NCBI RefSeq assembly: GCF_013426205.1
Contig: NC_089425.1
Span: 248,001 to 312,000, forward strand
Origin: Metarhizium brunneum
Taxonomy: Eukaryota; Ascomycota; Sordariomycetes; Hypocreales; Clavicipitaceae
DNA length: 64,000 nucleotides
Reading direction: 5' to 3'
Notes under the pieces: model-generated
Told to the model about the DNA's origin: nothing
Seen by the model: only the letters and a program-made list of their open reading frames with translations
Database searches by the model: none
Part shown: one piece after another, positions 20,820 through 31,470 of the stretch
Position numbering within the stretch: the stretch's first letter is position 1
Layout of the letters: the number at the start of each line of letters is the position of its first letter
Program-made: the position numbers and the translations under genes

Positions 20820-23425
20820 ATGGAGACAAAAAGGGGTGACTATGCTGGTAGGCGTTCTCTCTTGCGTGAAGACTCAAAGAAATGTGAAAAGCCTAACCAT
20901 GTCATGTGTGAGCAGTCTGTGACCTATGCCGGGCCAAGAAGATACGGTGCGGGAGAGAAAAACCATCTTGCGCAAATTGCTCCCGTCTCGGTCAGGTTTG
21001 CGAGTGGTCTGGCCAGGGCAAAAAGTGTAACCAAACCGCTCTTCTGTAAGTGGCGCTTGTTCTTCTCTTTCCTCCAGCTCTCATCTCACAATCTGTAGGA
21101 GACAAACAATCTTGGGACTCAGTTGTCGCATTCAGACCTTAGAGGTAATCCCAGCACCCGACGGGGACGCCTCTCAAGTCTCTTTTGCTAATACTTGTTT
21201 CAAGTCTTCTATGCTGGACAATGAGAAAACACCAAAGGGGCTTTGCAGTGTGGCATTACCTGCTTCGTTTGGCAGTGATGCGAGACAATCGAGCCGTACA
21301 AGGCCTTCTGGCATGCAATCGCGAGACGTGGTAGTCAATCATGGATTCACCAAACCCCAGGGGACATTTCTTACAATACCCAGTCAAGGATTAGGTGAAA
21401 AGTTATTCGGTCCCACGTCATTGGAGTCTCTGATGCTCACCTTCAAGGACACGCTCGCGGATGGTCTTGATCCTGAGACGACGCCGGCATTAAAGGAATG
21501 CAGTGATTTGGCCCTGTGCGATGTTAGTCTTCCCATGAACCAGCGAGAAGATCTTCCTACCGATGAGTCGTTGCCCACGCCACCTCCGTCAGCAATATTG
21601 AACGCCATGATTGAGCCGTATTTTGCTACCGTCAATGCTCACTTTCCCATTTGGACAAAACGGCAGATTGAGGAAATGGCTGCCACCTTGGAACAATCTA
21701 CATCCACCGAACGTGACGCGGCAACCATGATTTGCTGTAACAACCTGATTCTCATGACGCTGACTGCAAATTCGCTACGCTCTCGATGGGGAAAACCCTT
21801 GCAAACTAAGCATAGACGCAGGCATTTGTCCATCGACTCCGACATCACTGCAGGTTTCCTCATGAACGCGAAGCGAGCCATCAAACACGTTGAGCTACTG
21901 CTCTCGCCTTGTCTTGTCAATGTCCAAGCGCTTTTGTCCTTGGTAAGTTGGAGTCAGTCCATGCAAACGCCGACCGCATCACTAATAGAGATGAAAATAC
22001 GTAAAGTGCATAGTGGCACAAGAGCATCTCTCCTTATATCTCGTCGAGGCGATATTTTCTCTGGCTGCGCAGTGCGCAAAGTCCACGGGTATTCATCAAT
22101 GGGAGTACTTTCGTGGTCATTTCAATGAACAAGCAGCCCAGGAGAGACGAAGCGTCTCCTACTGCTTATACATTCTCGATAAGACGGTTTGCTGGACAAC
22201 TGGCACATCTCCTAGCATACCAGCGTCCGATTTACTCTTGGACTATACGTTGGCGCCAGATGATGGCGGTACGATGGCCTATCTGTTTGCAAGAACAGAG
22301 TTGGCTGTCATTGAGGAGATGATTTACTTGAGAGTGTACTCCAACCAGGTCGAGGTGCGAACTGATGACCAAGTTCGCCAGGTCGCGGCCAAGATCTCTC
22401 AGAGACTTCAAGACTGGCTGGTTAGCTGGCGCATCCACTTGAATGAGGTGGAAAGTCATCAGAAACAACCCGTCTGGAAAGCCAAGCTAGCGGTCGACTT
22501 TCTCTGTGTGCAGTTGCTGCTCCTCTGGCCCTACGAGAGCCATCCAGACGCACTATTCCATCAGCAGACACACATCGCCAGGCGATGCATGAGGCTTGTT
22601 CTGCACCTCTGGCAGTCTACCCAAGAAGGAGGGCTTCATGTAGCCATCGCACGGTCAGTAGTGTACAATACCCAGGTTCCTCGCCGTTTGCTTGTCCTTG
22701 TCACCAACTGGTTCAACTGGAAGCAAAATGCTGACTTTTGTAAATTCTCATGTAGCCTTGTTGCGTCTCATCCACCACTTTATCTGCATGCTATCTATAT
22801 GCAAGGTGCAAGGGGCAGGGGGCAAGAATTTGACCAAGATTTGCTGCGGGATTACACCGAAATGCTTGAAGTCATAGCCGACTCCCAGGGAGAAAACTGC
22901 TACAACAGACGCCTGTGCCAAATTTCGCGTTTTCTGATGCGAGTAAAAACTACTCAAAATACGCCAAATAAGCGGCAGAAGCTCAACCCGCGTGCAACAA
23001 GCGCAACGTCGATTCCATCTCCCCAGTCTGGGAGTAGTCTCTCGAATGGCTCGCCAATACAAGTACATTCTCCCAGTCGAACGTCTCGATTCATGGCGCT
23101 TGAGCGGCACAATCAGGAAGGTGGCATTTCAGCTGGGGGCTTGGACGACTCACTCAACCTCTTGAGTCCCTCAGAACAAAGCAACATGGGACAATCTCAA
23201 CCTCTGGCCGACGAGCTGGAGACTGCCACTAGTTATACAAGTGATTTCTTGGGACAATACGATGCCGTAGACTTCGATTCAAGGGCGGCAGATGAGGAGT
23301 TTGGCGTCTGCGACAACTTGTGGTTGCAACAAGGGGGGTTGGATCAGCCGTCAACATCACCTCCAGCGCGGTATGCAGTCGGAGCCGACTGGGGTATGAC
23401 GGAGTTTCCCCCATTCCAAAGATGA
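20820..23425 (+). CDS. Zn(II)2Cys6 transcription factor, likely cluster regulator
   Basis: Exons are inferred at 20820-20847, 20916-21045, 21099-21942 and 22007-23425, with a possible in-frame intron at 22654-22755, giving about 770-805 aa. Splicing the first two exons creates a complete zinc cluster (CDLCRAKKIRC then CANCSRLGQVC, i.e. CxxCx6C...CxxCx6C), which no single frame shows. That is the main reason for these boundaries. The middle region (ILNAMIEPYFATVNAHFPIW, later QWEYFRG and ERRSVSYCLYILDKT) has the pattern of the fungal-specific TF domain. The C-terminal 150 residues are Ser/Gln/Asp-rich and probably activate transcription. The gene is the first of the cluster and converges on the oxoamine synthase gene. 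The acceptor at 22006 (AAAG) is weak. Confidence 0.75.
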
Positions 23426-23791
23426 CGAAAATTATATTTTTTAGCTTTCTGGGGAGACGCGATGCACTAAAACCGGCGCATCAGCATTTATCTTGCAACT
23501 ACGTCACCCTCCGCGTCCTCTGTCAACATAGAGATCGGCGCTTAAAACATGTTTGAGAAATAAGCCACTCTTTGCCATTTTTCTTCTGAATAATAGCTCT
23601 CATGATGCAGTGTTCTAATTTAATGCTAGATTAATTGACCGTTCTTTGCACTGTTGCTTCGACTCATAAAACCTTGTGTTGTGCATAAAAAGTCAACTCA
23701 TTGAACCCATTTCCAAATAGTTCCCCAGTTACTCCTAGAGCTTCTTTGCCACTGCCATGTGAAAACCCTCGCCCATATGCCCCTCAGGCCC
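23426..23791. other. Convergent 3' spacer
   Basis: 366 bp between the stops of the regulator and the oxoamine synthase. No feature other than presumed 3' ends. Confidence 0.5.
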
Positions 23792-25361
23792 TCAAGCGCC
23801 AGCAGCAGCCATCAAGGCGTAGATTTTCTGAGCGGCTCTGGGCGTCTTTCCCTTGACCTCCCCCGACTCCTCAATGCCAATCATCTCTTGTGCCCATTCA
23901 CATATGGTGCTGGCAAGAAACTCGACCTCGGCCTCCGTGTTGGCGCTGTGAACCATGATCCGAATCCTGCTCTGGCCCTTTGGAACCGTGGGGTAGTCAA
24001 TGGGGACGGCCGAAATTCCCGCCAAGTGCAGATGGAATACGAGCCACCAGTTATACCGTTGCCGTGTCCAGAGGGGTACAATGTGCGTCTGGAACTCGCG
24101 TCCTTCCCAATCGTCGACCAGAGGGATGGCCAGAATCCCCATCTCGCTGGCTTTTTCCCACACAGGGTTCGACGTGATGGTTTCGAAAAAGTGCTTCACG
24201 AGATGCTGGATGCTGTTTTGTAACTAAAGACACATTGTTAACGGCTACTGACATAAGTTGAGACGCTGGGTAACAGCCAGGTCGAAACTCGGAATAGATG
24301 GTCTTCATCGTCAAATACTTTACCTTTGTCGTTTCTCCGTTGCGCATCAAGTTGTAGGCTGCTCGAATACATGCAACCGAAGGAAAGGAAGGGCCAGTGG
24401 TGTAGATGACGGAGCGGGCAAAGTTGAGCAGAGCCGTTCGAACCGTTCCGTTGCTCAAAATGGCGGCTTTATAAACACAGAGGATCAGCATTTATGCCCA
24501 TATACAGAAACGGAAGATGAATTGTAACATGGTACCTCCTGTTGAGGCCAAAGCCTTTCCATATGTATGGAGTCGAATGGCAATCTCCTTCTCGAGACCT
24601 AAGAGACTGACAAGTCCTACGCCCTTGGGGCCAATTATCCCCGTAGCATGGGCTTCGTCGACAATAAAGGCAAAATTCTTCCTGGGGCACACTTCCCGGG
24701 AAATCTCGAGCATCTCGCGTAGAGGGCAAACGTCACCATCCATGCTGTACACGGACTCGACGGATATAAGAACCGTGCGCGAGCCGTCCTTGATCAAGGG
24801 CTGTGAGTCCACAAGATCTACTAGCGCATCTCTCAAGGCGTCGACATCGTTATGGCGGAAGGCAACCTTGGTCAAGGCCAGCGAGTGCGTCATGCCGTCA
24901 TGGACGCTGGCGTGGACGAGCTCGTCGTAGACTATGGCGTCGCCGGGACGTGGGATTGCCGAGTAGATGGCATTGTTAGCCTCGAAACCGGAGCCGACAA
25001 TGAGTGACATCTCAGCGCCGTGGAAGGCGGCAATTTCCTGCTCAACTTGTTCAATATAATCGTAGTTCCCATCCACCAGGCGCGAACCTCCTGCATAAAT
25101 GGGGAAGTCGGGGTTACGGCCCAGCTCGTTGAGGAACTCCTTGCGAAGCAGTCCCGTCTTTCCCAGGGACAGAAGATCGTTGGAGCAAAAGTCAACGGCC
25201 TTGCCTGACTTCCAGGGACTTTTCAGACCGTTGGTGAACATGCCATGATCGGATCGCCGGAGGTCCAAAGCCTCCTCGAGGTTGCGGTAGAAGGTTGGGG
25301 CATCTTTCATCTGGGGCCCCTTGATCTTCTGAGCCTTGATAAAATCCGCCAGAAAATCCAT
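23792..25361 (-). CDS. Alpha-oxoamine synthase (PLP-dependent, class II aminotransferase fold)
   Basis: Minus strand, exons 25361-24536, 24466-24324 and 24223-23792, phases consistent, 466 aa. The ATG at 25361 is used; the upstream open frame to 25619 shows no homology. Residues 60-300 carry family hallmarks: DFCSNDLLSLG, YAGGSRLVDGN, GSGFEANNAI, YDELVHASVHDG, VESVYSMDGD, VDEAHATGIIGPKG and the PLP lysine in HTYGKALAS (about residue 270). This family includes serine palmitoyltransferase, 8-amino-7-oxononanoate synthase and the FUM8-type enzymes that condense a polyketide acyl thioester with an amino acid with loss of CO2. The motif around Lys looks more like oxononanoate synthase than LCB2. 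Next to a PKS without a release domain, chain release by amino-acid condensation is the likely job. The amino acid cannot be predicted. Confidence 0.85.
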
Positions 25362-25530
25362 GATTATCGGGCGACGTGTAGTTATGACACAGGCAGTCCT
25401 TTGCGAAAATAATAACCACTCATCCAGTGAAGTCGAACACGTCCAACGCAGTAGGAGCCTGAACGAAGGGGCTTGTACAGCTATTAAATTCTTACGTGCA
25501 GGGTAATTCTCCTGCCGTCCTCGACTCCCA

Positions 25531-25546
25531 CGGGATCCGGAACCCG
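25531..25546 (+). promoter_or_regulatory. Shared cluster motif, copy 1 (AOS/KDSR divergent promoter)
   Basis: CGGGATCCGGAACCCG in the 404-bp divergent promoter between the oxoamine synthase and ketoreductase genes. It matches the 16-mer at 28725 at 15 of 16 positions and that at 31455 at 14 of 16. CGG/CCG triplets are the usual half-sites of Zn2Cys6 factors. Confidence 0.6.
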
Positions 25547-25554
25547 GGTTCCAC

Positions 25555-25578
25555 CCAATCGGCCTGGACGCCGATTGG
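25555..25578. promoter_or_regulatory. Perfect inverted repeat with CCAAT boxes
   Basis: CCAATCGGC, six bases, then GCCGATTGG: perfect 9-bp arms. It places CGG-N8-CCG inside two outward-facing CCAAT boxes, 8 bp from shared motif copy 1. It lies at a suitable place to serve both divergent genes. Confidence 0.5.
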
Positions 25579-25765
25579 TCAAGTCCGTCCCAGCCCTTTG
25601 AAACGGCGTAGATAAGCATTTCATGTTGTATCCGGAAGACAAGTGATGGCCGAGTTCTATCATTTGTCCTTGGAGATTGCTAAAGGCATCCATTAGACTC
25701 TCCTTCTCAACCGACAACCCTCAATCTCTCACCTGAGAGCAAAAGAAGGACGTGTGGATCTCTTG

Positions 25766-27022
25766 ATGATGAAGCGACCCGGGGATTTTCGCGGAAAGGC
25801 AAGTTTTCTGCTCTGCGGGGGTGTCTGACCTAAAATTTCTCTAATTGAGAGCCCTCAACCAATGCTAACATGATCAGACCGTCTTTGTTACCGGGGGATC
25901 TGGGGGATTGGGCAAAGCCATATCCCAGCAGTTAGCAGCCCGAGGTCAGCAGTGCCGATATCCTAAGATGTCAACGGTACTTCTAGGACTAATCAGCAGT
26001 CGCAGGGGCCCATATCACAATTTTCTCCCGCAGGCCAGACGCACTTGCCAGGGCCAGAGAGGAGATACTTTCCAAGTGTTTGACTGGGGATCAGGAAGTC
26101 AATACCGTCGCCATCGACATGGCGGATGCTTCAAAGGTGTGCCCCCATTCCGCATGGAGGCTCTAATTGAATACATACCTAACAACTAACCACCTGACCG
26201 GCAGGTTGACGAAGCATTTAGAAAACAGCCTCGGATTGCTGACGTCTTGTACTGTGTTGCCGGCGGTAACCATGCTGAGAACGGGTTTCTCGTTGATATT
26301 AATGCACAGGCTCTTGAAAGTTGCATGCGGAACAACTACTTTACCGCCGTGTACGCAGCCAAGTCTCTGCTCGACATATGGACAGAGGATGATTTGAAAG
26401 GACCCATTCATCCCCGCCCTGACCCCAGGATACGTCAGATTGTCTTTGTCACAAGCGCCGCCGCGTTTTTGGGTTCTCCGGGCTCCATTGCTTACACTCG
26501 TGAGTATTTCTTTACTACATTAATGACCACGCTTGTGGCTGACGACTTCATCTCCTCCAAGCGGCCAAGTGTGCAACCCGTGCCTTTGCGGATACTCTGC
26601 GGTTGGAAGTGCTGCGGTACTGCTGCCCCGAATCGACCTACTCGATCCACTGCGCGTTTCCAGGGGACTTTGTATCCCCTGGATTTGTCCTCGAACAGAA
26701 GACCAAGACGAATCTCACAAAGCGCATTCAGGGTCTTGACGGCTACACCATGTCGGAGCTCGAAGCTCGGTTCCCATCTTCGGACAAGATCGCTTCACTC
26801 ATCACTTCCGCCGTGGACAGGGGCGATTTCATCATCTGTGACGGCTCGCTGGCTGGCTCATTACTCTTCACAGGCATGATTGGGCCGTCACCAAAGAGGG
26901 GATTGGGCATTGTTGATTCTTTGCTTTCCGTATTTACCGGGTGTCTTCTCTGGCCGTATCTCAGGTGGAAATGGGAGTCCATGACCCGCAAGGACGGCGA
27001 AGAGCACAGAAGAGCTAGGTGA
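25766..27022 (+). CDS. 3-ketosphinganine-reductase-like short-chain dehydrogenase
   Basis: Exons 25766-25798, 25878-25944, 26006-26136, 26205-26499 and 26562-27022 give 328 aa in phase. The first intron uses a GC donor (GCAAGT...CAG); the others are GT-AG. The N-terminus has the Rossmann motif TGGSGGLG (about 16-23) and ITIFSRR, and the catalytic pair is Y174-TPA-K178. A hydrophobic C-terminal segment (IVDSLLSVFTGCLLWPYL) resembles the membrane anchor of KDSR/Tsc10. The expected reaction is NADPH-dependent reduction of the 3-keto group produced by the oxoamine synthase (FUM13-type role), at the ER membrane. It is divergently transcribed from the oxoamine synthase over 404 bp, so the two are probably co-regulated. 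A house-keeping sphingolipid reductase is unlikely given the neighbours. Confidence 0.85.
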
Positions 27023-27513
27023 AGGTTGAGGACAAAAGGTTCCGTGTACCTAGCCTCTGATTGCATTGGCCCAGATCCAAAATGGCATTGTCGTTTCATG
27101 TTCTATAGCATCGGTAGTCTGTGCTTGGGAGAAGCGGCATTAGTTCACTAATTGTAGAGACACGTTGTGACTTTGAATGACACCACCGCCATCTTCGTCT
27201 GATGTCTCAACCCCGCATATGGTACTCTTCGATGCCAAAAAAAATGCAAAGGAAACGGCGGAAGCTCTCGTATCCAAACTGGGCAGATGGTAACTAAGAA
27301 TTGGGATATTCAGAGATTGACATTATCAACTGAAGTCGCGTAGCTCGTAACAATTCAGCAACTTTATTCACCACCCTGCTACACTGAACACGATCTTTGA
27401 CAGGTACGATCTAGTAACTTCCAGGTCGAAAAGCCTCAAATTAAGTAACCAGCTCGCTAAACACTATCTGTCTCTCTACCCAGTTACTCGGGCCGAATTA
27501 AATCTACAATGGT
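27023..27513. other. Convergent 3' spacer
   Basis: About 490 bp between the ketoreductase and dioxygenase stops. No gene or repeat seen. Confidence 0.5.
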
Positions 27514-28491
27514 CTAAAACAATTTGCCAACCGGGTCTTCAACTGGATGACTTTTCGCAAGGTCACCAAGATACTCCATCAGGCCATCCAGATCATCCAG
27601 TTCCAAATGCAAAGCCAGCTCGGTGTAATCCTTGGTCCACAACCCAGGTGACCCCCTGGGGTACTGGGACCGGAAACCCAAAAATCGCTGCGCCCTCGGA
27701 GACAGCTTCTTGGCAGTCTCTAGGGTGACAATGCTCGGATGCGCCTCGGATGGCGTCAGATAGCCCGCACAAATAGACAGCTGCAATGCCTTTCTCTCCT
27801 CTGTGGTTGTATTCGCACCCATGCCGTGCACGACCTTGCCACCCAAGAGGAGGCAGTCGCCCGGGTCCATGATGGCCGGGATCGTCATTTCCTGGTTGCC
27901 GCGCTGGTCAAAGGGCCACTTCTGACTCCCTGGGATGACCCGGGTGGCGCCATTGTCCTCCCTGAACGGGCTGAGGGCAATCAGAAAGTTCATCTGGACA
28001 TCGTCAAAGTCTGGGCCAAGCAAGACGGCAGGAGGGTAGTTGTTCAAGTCTCGATGCAGCTCCTGCGGATCCTGCGGGCCGCCGGCAAACAGAGTTGACC
28101 CCGTGGACAGCCAGTAATCGCCGGCGTTGCCTCCCGTGGTGTAGTTGCGGTGGCAGATGGCATGAATTAGGTCGTTCTCGAGGAGGTTCTCGCGAAATAC
28201 CTTGCTGTGGTTGGCGAGACCGGCAGCGCGCTTCGTTCGGCGGCCGTGAAAGGCTTGAAGCAGCGGGTGGTCCAGCAGAGCGCCACGCCGAGTTTTTTCA
28301 ATGACTGGTTCGATTTCAGACGTGAATTCGGCTACTTGACCAGGAGTGAGGAGGCCCTTGATGACAAGGGCTCCATCTTCTGCCCACTTTTGGAAGATTT
28401 CGTCCAAGGGGGTTTCCGGGGTGACTTCCTGGAGCTTGGTGCGTCCGTTGGGAGTGGAAGTTTGAGGGGTGTCCGTTGGGATGCGCCACAT
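27514..28491 (-). CDS. Phytanoyl-CoA-dioxygenase-type Fe(II)/2-oxoglutarate oxygenase
   Basis: Single exon, 325 aa, ATG at 28491. The iron triad is visible: H146-R-D148 in ELHRDL and distal H222 in VVHGMGAN. R233 (ERKALQLS) is placed to bind 2-oxoglutarate, and the linking segment GATRVIPGSQKWP is typical of the PhyH family. Length is normal for the family (about 300 aa). In fumonisin biosynthesis a dioxygenase of this general class (FUM3) hydroxylates the sphinganine-like backbone. A late hydroxylation of the chain is inferred here, with position unknown. The upstream region carries one full copy and one partial copy of the cluster motif. Confidence 0.85.
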   Translation of the reverse strand: MWRIPTDTPQTSTPNGRTKLQEVTPETPLDEIFQKWAEDGALVIKGLLTPGQVAEFTSEIEPVIEKTRRGALLDHPLLQAFHGRRTKRAAGLANHSKVFRENLLENDLIHAICHRNYTTGGNAGDYWLSTGSTLFAGGPQDPQELHRDLNNYPPAVLLGPDFDDVQMNFLIALSPFREDNGATRVIPGSQKWPFDQRGNQEMTIPAIMDPGDCLLLGGKVVHGMGANTTTEERKALQLSICAGYLTPSEAHPSIVTLETAKKLSPRAQRFLGFRSQYPRGSPGLWTKDYTELALHLELDDLDGLMEYLGDLAKSHPVEDPVGKLF

Positions 28492-28675
28492 GGTGTCTGC
28501 GCTGAAAGGAACTGGTACGATAAATGTTGAAGATAGATATCAAAGTCCTCAGAACAGTGGTAGCTGCCCTGGGGAGAAAGGCAGGCGGTTTTACCTCCGA
28601 GTCATTTATATCTGCCTTTGACCCAGTCTGGCCTGTCGGGTTAGGGTTAGGTAGGCAATGTTCGCGCGATCAGGA

Positions 28676-28684
28676 CGGGTTCCG
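28676..28684 (-). promoter_or_regulatory. Partial cluster motif upstream of the dioxygenase gene
   Basis: CGGGTTCCG on the plus strand. Its complement extended by flanking bases, ACGGAACCCGTC, is identical over 12 bp to part of the motif at 31455-31472. It lies about 190 bp upstream of the dioxygenase ATG. Confidence 0.4.
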
Positions 28685-28724
28685 TGTCCGTCCGGTCCGG
28701 CGCTAACTCGATTAGCACGAATTT

Positions 28725-28740
28725 CGGGACCCGGAACCCG
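28725..28740 (+). promoter_or_regulatory. Shared cluster motif, copy 2 (dioxygenase promoter)
   Basis: CGGGACCCGGAACCCG, about 235 bp upstream of the dioxygenase start at 28491. It differs from copy 1 by one base. Confidence 0.6.
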
Positions 28741-29291
28741 GATGAGGATCTCCAAGTCCCATTTGAATCTCGAGTGGAGCGTGCCACATGTGTCAGGACG
28801 GCCCGGCTCGCTCTCATAGGTTCCCTAATTCTCTACTTGAACTGTCTCTGTACTAATTCAATTGGGTGGACGGCAGCCGTTCGACGGTATGAGGACGATT
28901 TGACTGCTTCTCAACCTCTCAACCTCTCGATGTCTGAGACTTGAACCGAGCGTGAAAATTCGGTGCCCTCGTCGGCTTTCGCTTCCTACACAAAGCCCAT
29001 CCCTGCTAGTAGTTCCTGATAGTAGTTATTACGGCTAACCCAACGTCTACCAATACTGACTTGGACACATTATGTGGGCCAAGAAGTAATACATCACAGT
29101 TTGCGGTCCACTTGCGAATGATTACACAACAGGGTTTTGTACAGCGGTATCATGTATCATGACTTTGACAGTAGTTATTATTCCGTACTATTAACATGTC
29201 TTTTACGATTTGTCTGGTTAGACAATATGGTTAACCACATTCAAAGGCGAATCAAGTGTGTCCAGACCGCGTTAGGACGTCCAGTCATTTT

Positions 29292-31145
29292 TTAGGGTAA
29301 TAATTGCTGTCCCTCAAACGCCTGCCGGCCAAGGTCGCTTTTCTGCAGAGTGAGCTCCTTGGTAAATAGTGAGCTTATGAAACCAACACCGCCAAAGGCA
29401 GTCATTGCGTAAAATACTGTCTGGAAAGCTTTGTGGTAAGCTCCCAAGACTGGGCCCAACACGTCCCGGGAAAGACCCAGATCCCTCAGCGTTGGTATAA
29501 AGCTAATGGCCCGGCTCGCTTCTCTCAGTGGAGCAAGAGACTCGGGGAGGTTGTCAACGCCGGCAATGGACTTGGCAAAGACACTGATAAATATTGAGGA
29601 TGAGACGGCGAGTCCGAGGAGGCCTCCCACCAGGCGAAACCACAGGACGAGCCCGACGGCCAGCCCCGTGTCATCCACGTTTTCGACACTTGCTTGCATT
29701 GGAAGGTGGAGGAGACGCAACAATGCGCCTATACCCGCGCCCCAGATGATGGGGATGGCCATTCGCATAGCACGGGGGGAGCCTTCATCTAACAGGGCGA
29801 CAAGGCCGGTGCCCACTGTGAGGACAACCCAGAACAGTCTGATACTCCATAGATATCCCGATTTAAGGAGACCTATGGTGATGACCACACCACTGGCGGC
29901 CAAGACGCATGTGATGCTGGTAGGGAGCAGCTCCACGGCCGTGTCGATTTGGCTCAGTAGGTAGACTGCCTGGAACAAGAGCAGCAAGTACTGTTGCAGC
30001 GGGAAGAGAACGAAGCCTTGCATAAAGTTCCCCAGCAGTGTCGCCTTGGCTGTTGTAGATTGTAGTAATCGATAGGGCATGATCGGAGCGGCGGGTAGTG
30101 ACTCGTAGACAAAGTAACCGACCAGAATCAGGATTCCCATAATCAACGGGACAAGTGTCTGCCATGAGGCCCACGAGTACAAGGCGCCGCCCCAACTAAG
30201 AGGTAGGACGAAAAGAATCATTCCGGTGAAGGAGAGAGCCATGCCCCCCCAATCCAGGCTCTTCACATCGTCCATGAGGGAGTCGTTGACCGTACGGAGA
30301 CGAAGGAAAAAGAATGTGATGGGGAACGAGACTCCGACAAAGGGCAAGTTTGCGTAGCCGATCCATCGCCAAGAGATGAATTCGCTGAAGACGGCGCCGA
30401 TAGTTGGACCGATGATGGTCCCAATGGCGATGGGAATAGCCAGGAGCCCGAGAAACATGGCACGCTCCTGCAGTGTCGTTATATCCGTTATGATGATCTC
30501 GCTTAGCAGATCCATCCCCCCGCCCCCAAAGCCCTGAAACGCTCGGCCGACAATGATATACGTCATGTTCCTGGCAAGACCGAAGACGAGCGAGCCGATG
30601 GCGAAGAGCAGGAGGGCGACATAGAGCAGAGGCTTGCGACCGAAGACGTCGGAAAGTGAGGTGTACAGGGGCTGGGTGATGACCACGCAAAGAAGGTACG
30701 CGATTCCAGCCCAGAACGACTCGAAAGTTGTGCCATGCAACTCGTGCGCAATGGCCTTGGATGCCATTAGCGGATATTCATGGTAACCATGGAGCATACT
30801 CCGGGAGAGACGACTTACTGGAAGAGCCACGGAGAGAGTGGACGAGTCGAGAGCGAAGAGAAAAGTGTTGATACAGAGACCGGAAAAGGCGAGCCAAAAG
30901 GAAAGCGGCCGTCCTGCCCGTTGAGGTGAAGCAGGAGCTGTATTCGCTTCTAAATGGACGGACGGCGCTGCAGACGACTGCCGACTACGCCTTCGCCTCA
31001 TATTTTGTCCGTGGTCCGGTTCTGGTTGTTGATCCATTGTCGGTGCCGGTACCATGCTGGGGATGACTAGGCAGAGATGCAAAATCGAAGGCCGAGGGAA
31101 GAGGAGGCGAGTAAAGAAGTGACAAATATGATATGAGGCCGACAA
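29292..31145 (-). CDS. MFS drug:H+ antiporter (14-TM, DHA2-like)
   Basis: Minus strand. The continuous frame from 31145 hides an in-frame 63-nt intron at 30818-30756 (GTAAGT...CAAG). Splicing joins FALDSSTLSVALP to AIAHELHGTTFESFWAG, the usual TM1-TM2 region, and gives about 596 aa. The ATG may be 31145 or a later one before MDQQPEP. Motif A is LSDVFGRKPLL, and motif C lies in GPTIGAVFSEFISWRWIGYANLP, the DHA2/14-spanner form; the rest is a regular succession of hydrophobic helices. The role is probably export of the cluster product at the plasma membrane, which may also give self-protection. It is divergent from the PKS gene with an 816-bp shared promoter holding motif copy 3. Confidence 0.85.
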   Translation of the reverse strand: MSASYHICHFFTRLLFPRPSILHLCLVIPSMVPAPTMDQQPEPDHGQNMRRRRSRQSSAAPSVHLEANTAPASPQRAGRPLSFWLAFSGLCINTFLFALDSSTLSVALPVSRLSRSMLHGYHEYPLMASKAIAHELHGTTFESFWAGIAYLLCVVITQPLYTSLSDVFGRKPLLYVALLLFAIGSLVFGLARNMTYIIVGRAFQGFGGGGMDLLSEIIITDITTLQERAMFLGLLAIPIAIGTIIGPTIGAVFSEFISWRWIGYANLPFVGVSFPITFFFLRLRTVNDSLMDDVKSLDWGGMALSFTGMILFVLPLSWGGALYSWASWQTLVPLIMGILILVGYFVYESLPAAPIMPYRLLQSTTAKATLLGNFMQGFVLFPLQQYLLLLFQAVYLLSQIDTAVELLPTSITCVLAASGVVITIGLLKSGYLWSIRLFWVVLTVGTGLVALLDEGSPRAMRMAIPIIWGAGIGALLRLLHLPMQASVENVDDTGLAVGLVLWFRLVGGLLGLAVSSSIFISVFAKSIAGVDNLPESLAPLREASRAISFIPTLRDLGLSRDVLGPVLGAYHKAFQTVFYAMTAFGGVGFISSLFTKELTLQKSDLGRQAFEGQQLLP

Positions 31146-31454
31146 ATGGTACGATTTGGTGCGAAAATGGACGCGCCGTCCGGATAGTCTATATGGTGAA
31201 CAGGAGAAAATCTTGGTATGATCGTGGGCGAGGGAGCGCAGCGAGGACCTACCGCAGTTTCAATCCATTATTACGGCTCTCTTGTACAGTCATCAGGCTG
31301 GACCAACCACATTTACATATGTACATGTATGTACCATGCACGGGGTAATGGTGCTGACTGCATCCCCTGCCGCCCATGCGCAGAGTCGCGACCAACGACC
31401 AATGCATTGACGCTTTTCGGTCATTCAGCTCGCACAAAAATCACCGGGGGGTCG

Positions 31455-31470
31455 CGGGAAACGGAACCCG
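31455..31470 (+). promoter_or_regulatory. Shared cluster motif, copy 3 (MFS/PKS divergent promoter)
   Basis: CGGGAAACGGAACCCG in the 816-bp region between the transporter and PKS starts (31146-31961), fitting CGGGANNCGGAACCCG. It lies 310 bp from the transporter ATG and 490 bp from the PKS ATG. Confidence 0.6.

Larger units (their letters stand above)
28492..29291. other. Dioxygenase promoter and MFS 3' region
   Basis: About 800 bp between two minus-strand genes. It holds the motif copies at 28676 and 28725 and otherwise nothing recognised. The 86-codon plus-strand frame at 28684 lacks any domain. Confidence 0.5.
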
